From: Ascarosepion bandense
Lineage: Eukaryota; Mollusca; Cephalopoda; Sepiida; Sepiidae
Direction: 5' to 3'
DNA length: 64,000 nt
NCBI GenBank assembly: GCA_037127315.1
Contig: JBBBDQ010001186.1
Coordinates: forward strand, 4,040,001-4,104,000
The notes under the pieces were generated by a model that saw only the letters and a program-made list of their open reading frames with translations, did no database searches and was not told where the DNA came from. Both the position numbers and the translations under genes were made by a program. Positions 40,547-50,479 of the stretch are shown piece by piece (position 1 is the first letter of the stretch; each line of letters begins with the position of its first letter).

Positions 40547-41155
40547 ATCAAGTCCCCATTAATACTCAGAAAATGACATCAATAATAGTCCTAACAATTA
40601 CTGGAAAAAAATGGACCGTCATCTTTAACGAACAATAAATACTTCCTTTCCTATCGAAATATTAATTTACGCTCAAATACGCTTATTTAATAAGAATCTG
40701 TTTCGGTAGCTGAATAGGCGATGGAACAAAATATCTGAAGTCAAAAATGTTATACACTAATTAAGACTTGACCTCTTAAATCTAGAGTCTGCTGTTATCT
40801 TTCCTGCATAGCCCCAAGAACTTTCTTGCTCTTTCTTACGCTAACAGAATCTAACTGTAACCACTACCTTGAGTGGCTCTTGGGTCTTGTACTGGATAAA
40901 AATTAATAAATAATAAATTGAGTGAAATTGGATGAATCTAAGACCGTTTGTTTTCTATCATTATCAGTTTATTGATTTTCTTATAATGTGTTGTGATTCC
41001 GGGAATGGAACCGCACAAAATAATGAGCAACAAAACAAATATTTGAGATAGAAAAATAGTTTATATAAAACGTAGAGATACAAACTGGAACGTAGGTTAG
41101 TAATCCGATAATACGATAAGTAAGGAATATATATACACGATATATATTAATACGG
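40541..41155. other. Unclassified DNA
   Basis: Only a short repeat shared with 33490-33535 (inverted) is noticeable at 40850-40905. Confidence 0.45.
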
Positions 41156-41158
41156 AAT

Positions 41159-41210
<52 letters not shown>
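41156..41210. repeat. (TA)n microsatellite
   Basis: Pure TA run of about 50 bp. Confidence 0.96.
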
Positions 41211-41213
<3 letters not shown>

Positions 41214-41841
41214 AGTCTTTGAAGTGAAGCTGTGCTGGAATTAGTATATCTGTGTAATATTATTCTGACTGAGTGAAGCGTAGAGCTGCTATGACTGCTG
41301 ACGCGGTATTTTCTGTGTAACTTCGGTATCTCTCGGTAACTTACAGACCTCTTACGGTACTCCAAACGGATCTCTACGATGTCTCATACAGACCGATATC
41401 AATCCACCCCCCCAGTGGGGCAAAATGTGGCACAAGGCCTTTTTAGAGTGGATGATCCGGGCCATATAGCCCAGCCAAAAGTACCTGTCTGATTTCACCC
41501 AGTCGTGACTCTACCCTTCGGCATAGCCACGACTGGGTTAATGTTCTCCGCCCAAAGGCAGAGAGCCGACAGTGTCAAGTCCGGAGATAAACTCGAAGGC
41601 TGGAACGCAATATAAACAACGTTCAATCAGGGCGGGTATAAAACTGAAATTAAAATAAGATGTTATGAAAGGAAGAAAAAGTAAAAGAAGGAAAAACATT
41701 GATTTTTTTTTTCAGACATTAATATATTCTGTGATAACTCCACATAAATATATGTAATAGTACCTTTCAATGAAATAAAAAAATAACTATGTATTAAAAT
41801 TATTATAATAACATAATTAAGTAATAATATATAAACAAGAA

Positions 41842-41845
<4 letters not shown>
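41211..41845. other. Unclassified DNA with a GC-rich hairpin at 41497-41538
   Basis: ACCCAGTCGTG (41497-41507) and CACGACTGGGT (41528-41538) form an 11-bp perfect stem with a 20-nt loop containing CCCTTCGGCAT. No gene is found around it. Confidence 0.5.

Positions 41846-41912
<67 letters not shown>
41846..41912. repeat. (CA)n(TA)n microsatellite
   Basis: CA run to 41881 followed by TA run. Confidence 0.96.
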
Positions 41913-41917
<5 letters not shown>

Positions 41918-41934
41918 ATTTGTTTGGACATTAT

Positions 41935-42330
41935 CTTTGATCGATACAAACAAACCATTTCAAATTGTCGGTTGTTTAAAGACCATTTCGTTAAACTTCG
42001 TTAATTTCCGTAACATGTTTACATTTGTTGACATTACGATACATTTCAGAGTAGATATTGTTATTAGAATGAATCGAAAATTGTGTTATATGGGCTTGAT
42101 TCAACTTCGTTTAGACTGTTGGTCATTCGTGGTCGAGAGGTCTAAGACGCGCAAGATCAATTGGTAGCTTCCCTATGTGGATAGGGGTCGCAGGTTCGAA
42201 TCCTGCCAAATGACACACATTTTCGTAACAAAAATTTATCGTAAATAATAAGGCCGGTTGAAATAACTATATATACTGTAATTAATTAAAACAGAATATC
42301 TACTTAAATACGACTATCGATCAAAAATAA
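41935..42330 (+). mobile_element. tRNA-Leu-like dispersed element
   Basis: Shares blocks with 20172-20660: CAAATTGTCGGTTG, TTTCCGTAACATGTTTACAT, GACATTACGATACATTTCAG and GAAAATTGTGTTATATGGGC upstream of a tRNA-like module (42122-42214), then AAATTTATCGTAAATAATAA and ACAGAATATCTACTTAAATA downstream. The tRNA-like module lies in the middle, with about 185 bp upstream. Confidence 0.82.
42122..42214 (+). tRNA. tRNA-Leu-like module (probably not a functional tRNA)
   Basis: Acceptor strands GTCATTC and AAATGAC pair at 6 of 7 positions. The D-arm GTGGTCGAGAGGTCTAAGAC is Leu/Ser-like. The variable arm CCCTAT-GTGG-ATAGGG is a perfect stem. The T-arm GCAGGTTCGAATCCTGC is a perfect 5-bp stem. The anticodon stem is not regular. 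The module is embedded in a dispersed repeat, so it is best read as an element's pol III promoter. Confidence 0.45.
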
Positions 42331-42377
42331 TGTTCAAACAAATCATCGGTTGTTTGAAGGCCATTTCGTTAATCTTC

Positions 42378-42378
42378 G

Positions 42379-42429
<51 letters not shown>
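42378..42429. repeat. (TA)n microsatellite
   Basis: Pure TA run abutting the ribozyme end of the next element. Confidence 0.97.
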
Positions 42430-42432
<3 letters not shown>

Positions 42433-42730
42433 ATCCGCAGACAGATCTGTTTCGCTGTATCACAGCTGATCAGTACGGTTAGACTTCGATCGCTTCCTAA
42501 CCCAGGACTGACACCCGACCGAATCGGCGTCAGTCGGCGATTCTACCCCTAGGCCACAAGCGTCCGGTAGAAGAAGGCAGACATTTTAGCGCGTATAAAC
42601 ACGCCCAATAGCTAGTGTGCTCCAATTCATTATCGAATGAGCGATGCGTATATGCCGGAGTAGCTACTGTTTACAAAGTCTACCCCTCTTCCAGAGTGCT
42701 CAATCAGGGCGTGAGAGCGTAATATATATA
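42430..42730 (-). mobile_element. tRNA-like/hammerhead SINE (family X), full length
   Basis: Minus-strand order: CGCTCTCACGCCCTGATTGA, GTAGACTTTGTAAACAGTAG, ATGAATTGGAGCACACTAGC, then the tRNA-like module near 42503-42560, then the hammerhead, then (TA)n. Both ends abut TA tracts. Confidence 0.9.
42435..42478 (-). ncRNA. Hammerhead ribozyme (alpha type), one core change
   Basis: CCGUA-CUGAUCA-GCUGUGAUACAGC-GAAAC-AGAUCUGUC-UGCGG. Helix I is 5 bp with one G-U, helix II 5 bp, helix III palindromic, GUC intact. The only lesion is G to C in CUGAUGA. Confidence 0.85.
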
Positions 42731-43202
42731 AATTTGATTTTTCAAATGCCAGTTTGATTAAAAATGAACATAACCCTTTAGGAAGGAAGTACCCGGAAAA
42801 AAATATTAATAACATTACTACCAACTATAAACACACAATTAAAACATTACGTTACTATCGAAGTCTTTCACAAAATAATAATTAATGAATCTAAACTACC
42901 AGTAGATATTATTAAATAAGTTATAAATAGTTTCTTATCTTATCAATTTAATAGTTTTCTTACTTACTATCATTATATATAATTTAGAGTTATTTATTAT
43001 TATCATTTTTCTTTCTCATTATTATTATTATTATTATATTTTATTTTGTAATTTATTATTTCATTGAAAGATTCTAAAAGTTAATATTTTATGACAAATT
43101 TATATGCAGGGGAACCGACTATAGAAGAATTCTAATGATTCACCATTTTCTTAACTTGGAATCGATGTTTTCACAACCATTCCAATAATCTAATAAAAAA
43201 TA
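42731..43202. other. Unclassified A/T-rich DNA
   Basis: An (ATT)n tract lies at 43017-43037; otherwise nothing recognised. Confidence 0.45.
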
Positions 43203-43400
43203 GTGTTATTCCTGGGCACGACGGTAAACTGCATCCAGCAGCAAGGCCTCAGATTGGGAGGTTGTGAAGAGCATGGAACCACCTCTTAATTGCTGTTGCA
43301 CCCAGGTTCACCCTGATCCGGAGTGGTAGCACCTGTAAGGGTCTCAGCTATGGGCAAATAGTTATTCCCTAAACTGGGGTCAAAACACTATGAAAGTATA
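43203..43400 (+). repeat. Dispersed repeat U, copy 1
   Basis: ACGACGGTAAACTGCATCCA, GCAAGGCCTCAGATTGGGAG, ACCACCTCTTAATTGCTGTT, GGTTCACCCTGATCCGGAG and CAGCTATGGGCAAATAGTTA. Six copies occur in the window. It has no coding capacity and its class is unknown. Confidence 0.85.
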
Positions 43401-43854
43401 AAAATAGACTTTTATAGAAAAATATGCATTTTCGAAGGCAAAATATTACCAACAATACATTTTTGAAGAAAAATTATTACCATTAACAAATTTTTGAAGA
43501 AAAATATTTTTCTCAGAAAAACATTTTTTAATACAAAACTAGAAAACACTTTCAGTTTTCTGAAATAAAATAGAATAAAAACAAAATTTTTTGATTAAAA
43601 TCTGACTAAATCAACCTTCTCACCATAATTGAACATTAAAAAAAAACACTCCTTAAAACCCCACCTTTTTGGTATTAATTAACCCACAGAGGTGTTGATA
43701 TGCCGTTTAACAAAACTCAAACTCAAACTCAAAAAATAGTGTTTATTATTTTTCTTTTCTCAAGAAGAAAGAAAATTATAAACTCAATTTCATGTGTTTA
43801 GATTTTATTAAAATTCGAATCATCGCTTTTTAGAACAATAAACATTGCTGAGGC
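43401..43854. other. Unclassified A/T-rich DNA
   Basis: Repeated TTTTTGAAGAAAAAT-type phrases near 43460-43510; the first of them may extend repeat U. Confidence 0.4.
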
Positions 43855-44030
43855 ATGAATCGTTCTCGGCCTGACGATGAACTTAATTTTGGCAGCAAGA
43901 CCACTGATCGGAAGTTTATAGATTTTTAAGAAGTGTGTAACCACCTCTTAACTACAGCTGTTCCTAGATCTTCCATTACCCGGGGTGGTAGAAGCTATTA
44001 GGGTCCCGGCTATGGGCAAGGATAAGACTA
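43855..44030 (+). repeat. Dispersed repeat U, copy 2
   Basis: CTGACGATGAACTT, GGCAGCAAGACCACTGATCG, AACCACCTCTTAACTACAGC and GGGTCCCGGCTATGGGCAAG. Confidence 0.8.
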
Positions 44031-44433
44031 AAACTAAGATAAGATGTTCTGAAAGAAAAAAAAAATTTTTTTTCAGCTATTAATGTATTCTTTCTGTTTT
44101 TCTTTTTGGTAGGCTTCCTCGCCCGGTGATAACTCCACGCGAACTGTTCTGAAGGCCCCGAAATACATACAAATTGTGCTTTACGACCACATGACCCGAC
44201 GCAAAACTTAGTTACATAACGTAAGCGCTTTCTAAACGAAATAAATCAATCGAACGCTTTCTTGGATTATTTTATGAATGTTTTATAGAATCCTTCGTTC
44301 GTCTTTTTCTTCTGCATGAACCGTAATCGTGCCTTTTGCGAGGCCCCAGCGAACTTCCTTCATCTTACTATTTGTGTCTTGGAATGGGCATAAAACTTAC
44401 TTATTAACTTTTACCCTGTTAAGTCTCATACAA
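44031..44433. other. Unclassified DNA
   Basis: Nothing recognised. Confidence 0.4.
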
Positions 44434-44636
44434 GTCATCGTTGATCAGAGGGACCAGAGACACCAAACCCGCCATTAACGAACAGCCATCAGCACAACCA
44501 CCATCTGCTTCCGAACAGCTTCGTTTACCCCGCAAATATTACTAACTGAAGAAGAAACAAAGAAAAAATCATAAAAAAACAAAAACTACCTGCGGTGGTC
44601 TAGCGTATCAAAAATGAAAAATTGCTTCACCAAATT
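44434..44636 (+). repeat. Dispersed repeat B, copy 2
   Basis: Same sequence as 37333-37535, also followed by a TCTA tract. Confidence 0.85.
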
Positions 44637-44754
44637 ATCTATCTATCTACCTATTTATCTATCTATTGGTTTGTCCGGAAATTTTATGCCAATTCTTATT
44701 CGTTCACACTCCACCCACGCATATTAGAACATGCCAAATTTATCACCAAATAAC
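44637..44754 (+). mobile_element. TCTA tract and mariner terminal fragment
   Basis: Short TCTA run, then GGTTTGTCCGGAAATTTTAT, GAACATGCCAAATTTA. Same junction as at 37693. Confidence 0.7.
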
Positions 44755-44756
44755 AA

Positions 44757-44787
<31 letters not shown>

Positions 44788-45067
44788 ATCTATATATATA
44801 TCTATATAGATATATATCTATATATATATATATCTATATAGATATATAGATATATATATATTTATATATATCTATATAGATATATATCTATATATCTATA
44901 TATAGATATATATATATATCTATATATAGATATATATATATTTATATATATCTATATAGATATATATATCTATATATATATATATAATATATATAGATAT
45001 ATATATATCTATATAGATATATAGATAGATATATATCTATATATATCTATATAGATATATATCTATA

Positions 45068-45100
<33 letters not shown>
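44755..45100. repeat. Complex TATC/TATA satellite
   Basis: TCTA units pass into alternating TATATC and TATATAGA phrases with many short palindromes, and end in pure (TA)n. Confidence 0.95.
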
Positions 45101-45102
<2 letters not shown>

Positions 45103-45103
<1 letters not shown>

Positions 45104-45330
45104 AGTCATCCGCAAACAGATCTGTTGCGCTGTATCACAGCTCATCAGTACGGTTAGCATTTAACCCTGGATTGAAACCCGACCGAATTGGCGTCAGTCG
45201 GCGATTCTACCTCTGGGCTATGGGCGCTCGGTAAAAGAAGGCAGACTTTTTAGCGTGTATATTAACATTATACACGGCCAATAGCCAGGGTGCTCTAATT
45301 CATTACTGAATGAGCGATGCGTGTATATAT
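45103..45330 (-). mobile_element. tRNA-like/hammerhead SINE (family X), 5'-truncated
   Basis: Ribozyme end at 45110-45153, tRNA-like module to about 45225, and ATACACGGCCAATAGCC to ATGAGCGATGCGTG. The terminal part is lost at a TA tract next to a mariner. Confidence 0.87.
45110..45153 (-). ncRNA. Hammerhead ribozyme (alpha type), GAAA damaged
   Basis: CCGUA-CUGAUGA-GCUGUGAUACAGC-GCAAC-AGAUCUGUU-UGCGG. CUGAUGA and helices I and II are intact. GAAAC has become GCAAC and the cleavage base is U. Confidence 0.8.
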
Positions 45331-45334
45331 ATAT

Positions 45335-46675
45335 ATTAGTTTGTCCGGAAATTTCATGCTAATTTTTAGTCTTTCATGTTCAAGCATATTAGAACATGTC
45401 AAATTTATACAGGGTGTCCATAAACTTAGTTTTCACTTTTAAAAATTTAAAAAATTTTTTGTATTTGCGATAGAAATAATTTGTAAAAAGGATTAAAAAG
45501 AAGTAAATCTATATTTTTGAAGGTTTTATTAAAATTTTATTTAAGTTTCCATATGTCTTCCATCAGTAGCAATTCCAAGGGTAATACAATTTTTTAGTTC
45601 ACGGAAAATATTTGCCAACTGATTTATAGTAATGCCTGAAATCACATTAGTTCAATAACTATACTCAAAACTAGATACATTAAATATTTTTTACAGATTA
45701 TTTCTATCACAAATACAAATAAAATATTTTTTTAAGTGCACATGGACTCTATGGACACCCCGTATAATAATCACTTTCCCGATTAGAGCAACCTTCAAAA
45801 TATTTCTTGAGAAAGTTTAAAATTACTTAATTTGTGTAAATTTTTCATCTCTATAAAAAGGAAAAATTAGAAGGTGCATTTTAGACGCTTAGATGCTTCT
45901 TTTATTATCATAAAGCCGAAAAGCAAGCAACAAAAAAGATATGAGCTGTGTATGATGAACGTGCTTTAGCTGAAGGAATTGTACGGAAGTAGTTCGCCAA
46001 GTTTAGAGTTGCTGATTATAGTCTTATTGATGAAAAGCTCTCGGGTAGACCCTCCCACCGACTACAGACAAAATTAAGACTTTCATAACCCACATTACAC
46101 AGCACAGGAATTGGCAGAAACATTATATTATCAAAATCCACCTGAGCACTTAGTGAGGCCTGGGTACTCATATCGTTACCATATTTGAGTACCACGTTAT
46201 CTTAGGGAAAAAGGGTCTTTTGAATTGCCGTATGAACTCAATGAAAATATGCCCATATTGAAGCAAATTATGACAGGTGATAAGAAACGGATCGTTTCCA
46301 ACAATTTTTAGCGAAAAATATCATGGGGTAAGTGACATGAGCCAACTTTAGCAGCTCTAAAACAGGTCTTTGTCCTAAGAAAGTCATGCTGTCCATCTGG
46401 TGGGATTGGAAAGGAATTCTGGACTATGAGCTTCTGCCAAGTAACCAGTAAATTGATTCTGAAAAGTCCTGCTCACGACTGGACGAATTAAAGGCAACAA
46501 TTCAAAATTTTTTAGCTCTTTGGAAGACATGAAAGAACATCATAATGAGTTCTTTGCCGAGAAACAACCGAAATTCTGGAAAAACAGAATCTTTGGTGAA
46601 AAGTTGTTCAACAAAGTGGTTCTGAAGAGGTAGGGAGATGATTAATGTTTATTGATTCGACCTTGTGTCAAACAT
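45335..46675 (+). pseudogene. Mariner element fossil with nested MITE
   Basis: The 5' end TTTGTCCGGAAATTTCATGC (45341) is split from its UTR by a 353-bp MITE (45410-45762). Transposase then reads, through stops and frameshifts, YDERALAEGIVRK, FAKFRVADYSLIDEKLSGRP, TGDKKRIV, VMLSIWWDWKGILDYELLPS, CSRLDELKATIQ and FFAEKQPKFWKNRIFGEK. These are typical mariner motifs (ML.IWWDWKG..YYELLP). The HQDNARPH region is not recognisable. It ends near 46675, where the 150-bp repeats begin. Confidence 0.87.
45410..45762. mobile_element. 353-bp Tc1/mariner MITE with inverted ends
   Basis: It begins CAGGGTGTCCATAAACTTAG, ends GGACACCCCG and is flanked by TA. Inverted similarity extends about 75 bp (TATTTGCGATAGAAATAATT against TTATTTCTATCACAAATACA). 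The minus strand keeps the last residues of a transposase (GITINQLANIFRELKNCITL, ATDGRHMET, stop). It is inserted in the 5' UTR of the mariner. Confidence 0.92.
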
Positions 46676-46679
46676 AACG

Positions 46680-47440
46680 TTCACACTCCACCCACGTCTA
46701 TTGAACAGGTGAAGAGGCTCATCCCTTGTTTCCTGTTTAGAATGCGGTTTCCGGTTTTCTCTTATCCAATCTGTTCACTCTTTTCTTTATTTTTTTTCAA
46801 TTGGAGTAGATAGACTAAGCTATCGCCCGGTTCACACTCCACCTACGTCTATTGAACAGGTGAAGAGGCTCATCCCTTGTTTCCTGTTTAGGATGCGTTT
46901 TCCTGTTTTCTCTTTCCAAATCTTTTCACTCTTTTTTTATTTTTTTCAATTTGAGTAGATAGTCTAAATTATCGTCCGGTTCACACTCCACCCACATCTA
47001 TTGATCAGGTGAAGAGGCTAATCCTTTGTTTCCTGTTTAGGATGCGGTTTCCGGTTTTCTCTTTCCCAATCTTTTCACTCTTTTCTTTATTTTTTCAATT
47101 GGAGTAGATAGACTAAACTATCGCTCGGTTCACACTCCACCCACATCTATTGAACAAGTGAAGAGGCTCATCCCTTGTTTCCTGTTTAGGATGCGGTTTC
47201 CGGTTTTCTCTTTCCAAATCTTTTCACTATTTTTTTAATTTATTTTCAATTGGAGTAGATAGACTAAACTATCGCCCGGTTCACACTCTACCCACGTCTA
47301 TTGAACAGGTGAAGAGGCTCATCCATTGTTCTCTGTTTAGGATGCGGTTTCCGGCTTTCTCTTTTACAATCTTTTTACTCTTTCGTAGCCCCCTGCGCAT
47401 CAGTGGCGTTGCTCGGGGTGATATGATTAAAAAAAAAAAA
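46680..47440 (+). repeat. 150-bp tandem array (five units) ending in a LINE 3' tail
   Basis: TTCACACTCC recurs at 46680, 46831, 46980, 47129 and 47280. Each unit holds TTGAACAGGTGAAGAGGCTC, CCTTGTTTCCTGTTTAGGAT, CGGTTTCCGGTTTTCTC and TTGGAGTAGATAGACTAAAC. The last unit runs into CGTAGCCCCCTGCGCATCAG, GGGGTGATATGATT and poly-A, the W-type LINE tail. Two inverted units with the same tail lie at 2541-2878. Confidence 0.93.
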
Positions 47441-48654
47441 CTCCCGACAACTTACAAGTTTTATCCATAATTATCAGAAGGTTATCAGCAAAAAGTTGGA
47501 CATTGGAATGTGTGGATTTGTGGAAGAATAAAAGTATACCTTTTGCATGTTTAATGAGAAATTTATTAATAGAAATGAATAACATGAATTGGTAGAAGTT
47601 AATTTTCAATGAGAAACAAGTAAAGAGTTAAGCGTATCAAGACTTCGTAGTAGCAACTTGTCGGAAAGTGTTTATGTTTGCGTAGGCAGTAACGTATGTA
47701 TGTATGTATGTATGTATGTATGTATGTATGAGCGTTATTTTTGAGTAAGAGGTGTCTTTGAAGTTATCGCTCAGGGTGAAAAGGAAGGAGGTGAGAGGTG
47801 AACGATGAAGAAGAAGGAGGTGAGAGAGAAAGAGAGAGGCAATAAGAATACGATCGCTTGACGGTTGTCAAGGGTACGTGTTACTTGCTCGTCATCTTAA
47901 CTCTCTGGCGACTGTCGAGCTTGCTCGTCTTTTATTTTATTTGGGAATTCACTCCTGGGTGTGATTCTGGTCTTTCCATTAGACGACAAACATTTCGCAT
48001 CGAGATGTGAAATTTTGCAAGTTTTGTGTGTGTTATGCAAAGTTTGTAATTCGAGTAAATTCGTTTATTTCTAACAAAATCAATGAGTCAGTGCTTAGCG
48101 TTTGAATTTTTAATGCTAGAACTTGTTTTGTTCACTACAGTTCATATTTATTTGAATAAATATTTAATGGCATAATTTTGTTTTTGAGAGATAGAGAATC
48201 AATATAAATATAAAAATTTGTCACTTAGCTGATCGTTGTTATCCTCAGCATTCCAACTCCGGAGTTTCGTAGATCCTCCAGAAACGGACAATAACGATTG
48301 GTGTTAATAAAATAAAAATAAAACTTCATGTATAAGAACTAAAATTTGTATGAATACTAGGTACATATTTCTTCCAAACCGGTATCACAACTCTGAGTTT
48401 CATGCACGATTTACAAATCGAGTGATAATTAAAAATTGATTACGTCGTGTACGAGGGGAAAAAATCTATATTTATTATTAATATATATGTCCGTGGCCGG
48501 CCTGAAGATTGCGTCCATTAAATAAACTGTCGCCATTCGCAGTTAATTTCAGTATCCACTCTTATATTTAAACAAGTTTTGTCTCTGTTATTGAATAATT
48601 TTATGATTATATATAGCGTACTTTAAAAGTAAATTTTTATCATATATATATTTT
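47441..48654. other. Unclassified DNA; (TATG)n at 47695-47729
   Basis: The TATG microsatellite is clear. At 48262-48274 and 48395-48405, GGAGTTTC and GAGTTTCATGC phrases resemble the epsilon hammerhead repeat (58840) but cores are lost. No gene recognised. Confidence 0.45.
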
Positions 48655-48659
48655 ATCAT

Positions 48660-48705
<46 letters not shown>

Positions 48706-48717
48706 CAGAAGAGACTG

Positions 48718-48773
<56 letters not shown>

Positions 48774-48785
48774 CAGAAGAGACTG

Positions 48786-48829
<44 letters not shown>

Positions 48830-48841
48830 CAGAGAAGAGAC

Positions 48842-48894
<53 letters not shown>

Positions 48895-48906
48895 CAGAAG
48901 AGACTG

Positions 48907-48938
<32 letters not shown>

Positions 48939-48986
48939 CAGAAGAGACTGAGATAGATAGATAGATAGATAGATCAGAAGAGACTG

Positions 48987-49030
<44 letters not shown>

Positions 49031-49042
49031 CAGAAGAGACTG

Positions 49043-49086
<44 letters not shown>

Positions 49087-49097
49087 CAGAAGAGACT

Positions 49098-49140
<43 letters not shown>

Positions 49141-49152
49141 CAGAAGAGACTG

Positions 49153-49200
<48 letters not shown>

Positions 49201-49212
49201 CAGAAGAGACTG

Positions 49213-49276
<64 letters not shown>

Positions 49277-49288
49277 CAGAAGAGACTG

Positions 49289-49345
<57 letters not shown>

Positions 49346-49378
49346 TGAACAGACTGGGATAGATATAAACAGACTCAA

Positions 49379-49409
<31 letters not shown>

Positions 49410-49412
49410 TTT
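48655..49412. repeat. GATA higher-order array with CAGAAGAGACTGA spacers
   Basis: At least eleven blocks of 5-15 GATA units are separated by (GAT)CAGAAGAGACTGA. The far end has TATGAACAGACTGGGATAG and TATAAACAGACTCAAATAG, variants of the CAGTCTGTTC spacer at 37562-37640. Ser-Ile-Tyr-Leu frames here are artefacts. Confidence 0.96.
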
Positions 49413-49715
49413 GGGGAGCACTCCTTTTTGAACATAAGAATGGACTGATGTGTCCATATAATTCTGCCTATACAGAGAACGGCAGTGATTGTCACTGAAG
49501 TGGTAGAGTTGAGTAGTTGTACCGCCGCTAATTGGTTAGTAAGGATATAGACTCATTCCGAATATAGTTCTTCACTACATAATTGTACATACTGATTTCT
49601 ACTAACAGTATTCTTAGTATTCCTGAATTGACTAACCCGTCTTCCAGTTTGTGTATTTTTTGTTCAATATAACTTACATTTCTATCTCCATATCTCTTTT
49701 TGTGATTTCTTATTT
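49413..49715. other. Unclassified DNA
   Basis: Nothing recognised. Confidence 0.4.
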
Positions 49716-49925
49716 TGTTTTGTTTGGTTTCCTCAACAAGAACCCACAACAGAAGGACCTCTTAATTGCTTTTGTTCACAGGTACACCCTGACCCGGGAA
49801 GGCAGCAGCCGTTTGTGCCCAGCTATAGACAAACAGGGAACCCCAAAACAAATACCAACAGTACATTTTTTTTTTTATTTTGTGTGGTTTCTCAACAAGA
49901 ACCCACAACATAATGTAAGAATGAT
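49716..49925 (+). repeat. Dispersed repeat U, copy 3, with a partial duplication
   Basis: ACCTCTTAATTGCTTTTGTT, CACCCTGACCCGGGAAGGCA and CCCAGCTATAGACAAACAGG. CTCAACAAGAACCCACAACA occurs on both sides (49732, 49888). Confidence 0.75.
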
Positions 49926-50109
49926 TCTTTTTTTTTTTTTTTACGAGTAAATATTACATTAACATTTTTACCCGTTTCAGTTGGGAAAGACAAATAACTG
50001 TTTAAACGCCAAATAATGTTAGCTCACTGAAAACATCATCAGAAGATGCAAGACTGAAAGAAGACAAATGAAGGGAGGAAACTAATTCGTTACTTTCTGA
50101 AAATATTTG
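49926..50109. other. Unclassified DNA
   Basis: Nothing recognised. Confidence 0.4.
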
Positions 50110-50208
50110 CGTGTAGCTAATTGAAATGAACCCGACTATAACTCGAAATAGGCCCTCTGATTTTTAATTCCTAGTCGCTATCCATTACACCACCCGCATA
50201 TCCATGGA
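50110..50208 (-). mobile_element. tRNA-headed SINE fragment
   Basis: The reverse complement GCGGGTGGTGTAATGGATAG, then GAGTTATAGTCGGGTTC and AGCTACACGCAAAT, follows the head-and-body plan of the SINE at 38861. Confidence 0.6.
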
Positions 50209-50479
50209 TAATATTCCAGAACGCGGAGACCAGGGCCAGGATGATCAGCGATTGATCGAAATAAAATACCTCGTAGGCGTGATATTCTGACAGTGATAGA
50301 TTACATTTGTTTAGGTTTATAAGACCAGAACAGAGCGGAGTCATGAGAGAGTCGCAGGAATTTTGAAGCGCTGATACCCTTCCCACACTCCGATCCAAGA
50401 GACAAGCTAAGACCACACGCAGAGGGAAGCTAGAATAACAAACAGCGTGCGTTCCCCTGAAGATCTTCTTCTCGTCTGT

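Noticed and set aside
42122..42214. Functional tRNA-Leu gene
   Set aside because: The anticodon stem is irregular, one acceptor pair is mismatched and the module belongs to a dispersed repeat. It is listed only as tRNA-like.
48655..49412. Regularly spaced repeats resembling a CRISPR array
   Set aside because: The repeated part is a GATA microsatellite of varying length, and the spacers are near identical rather than unique. This is a eukaryotic satellite.
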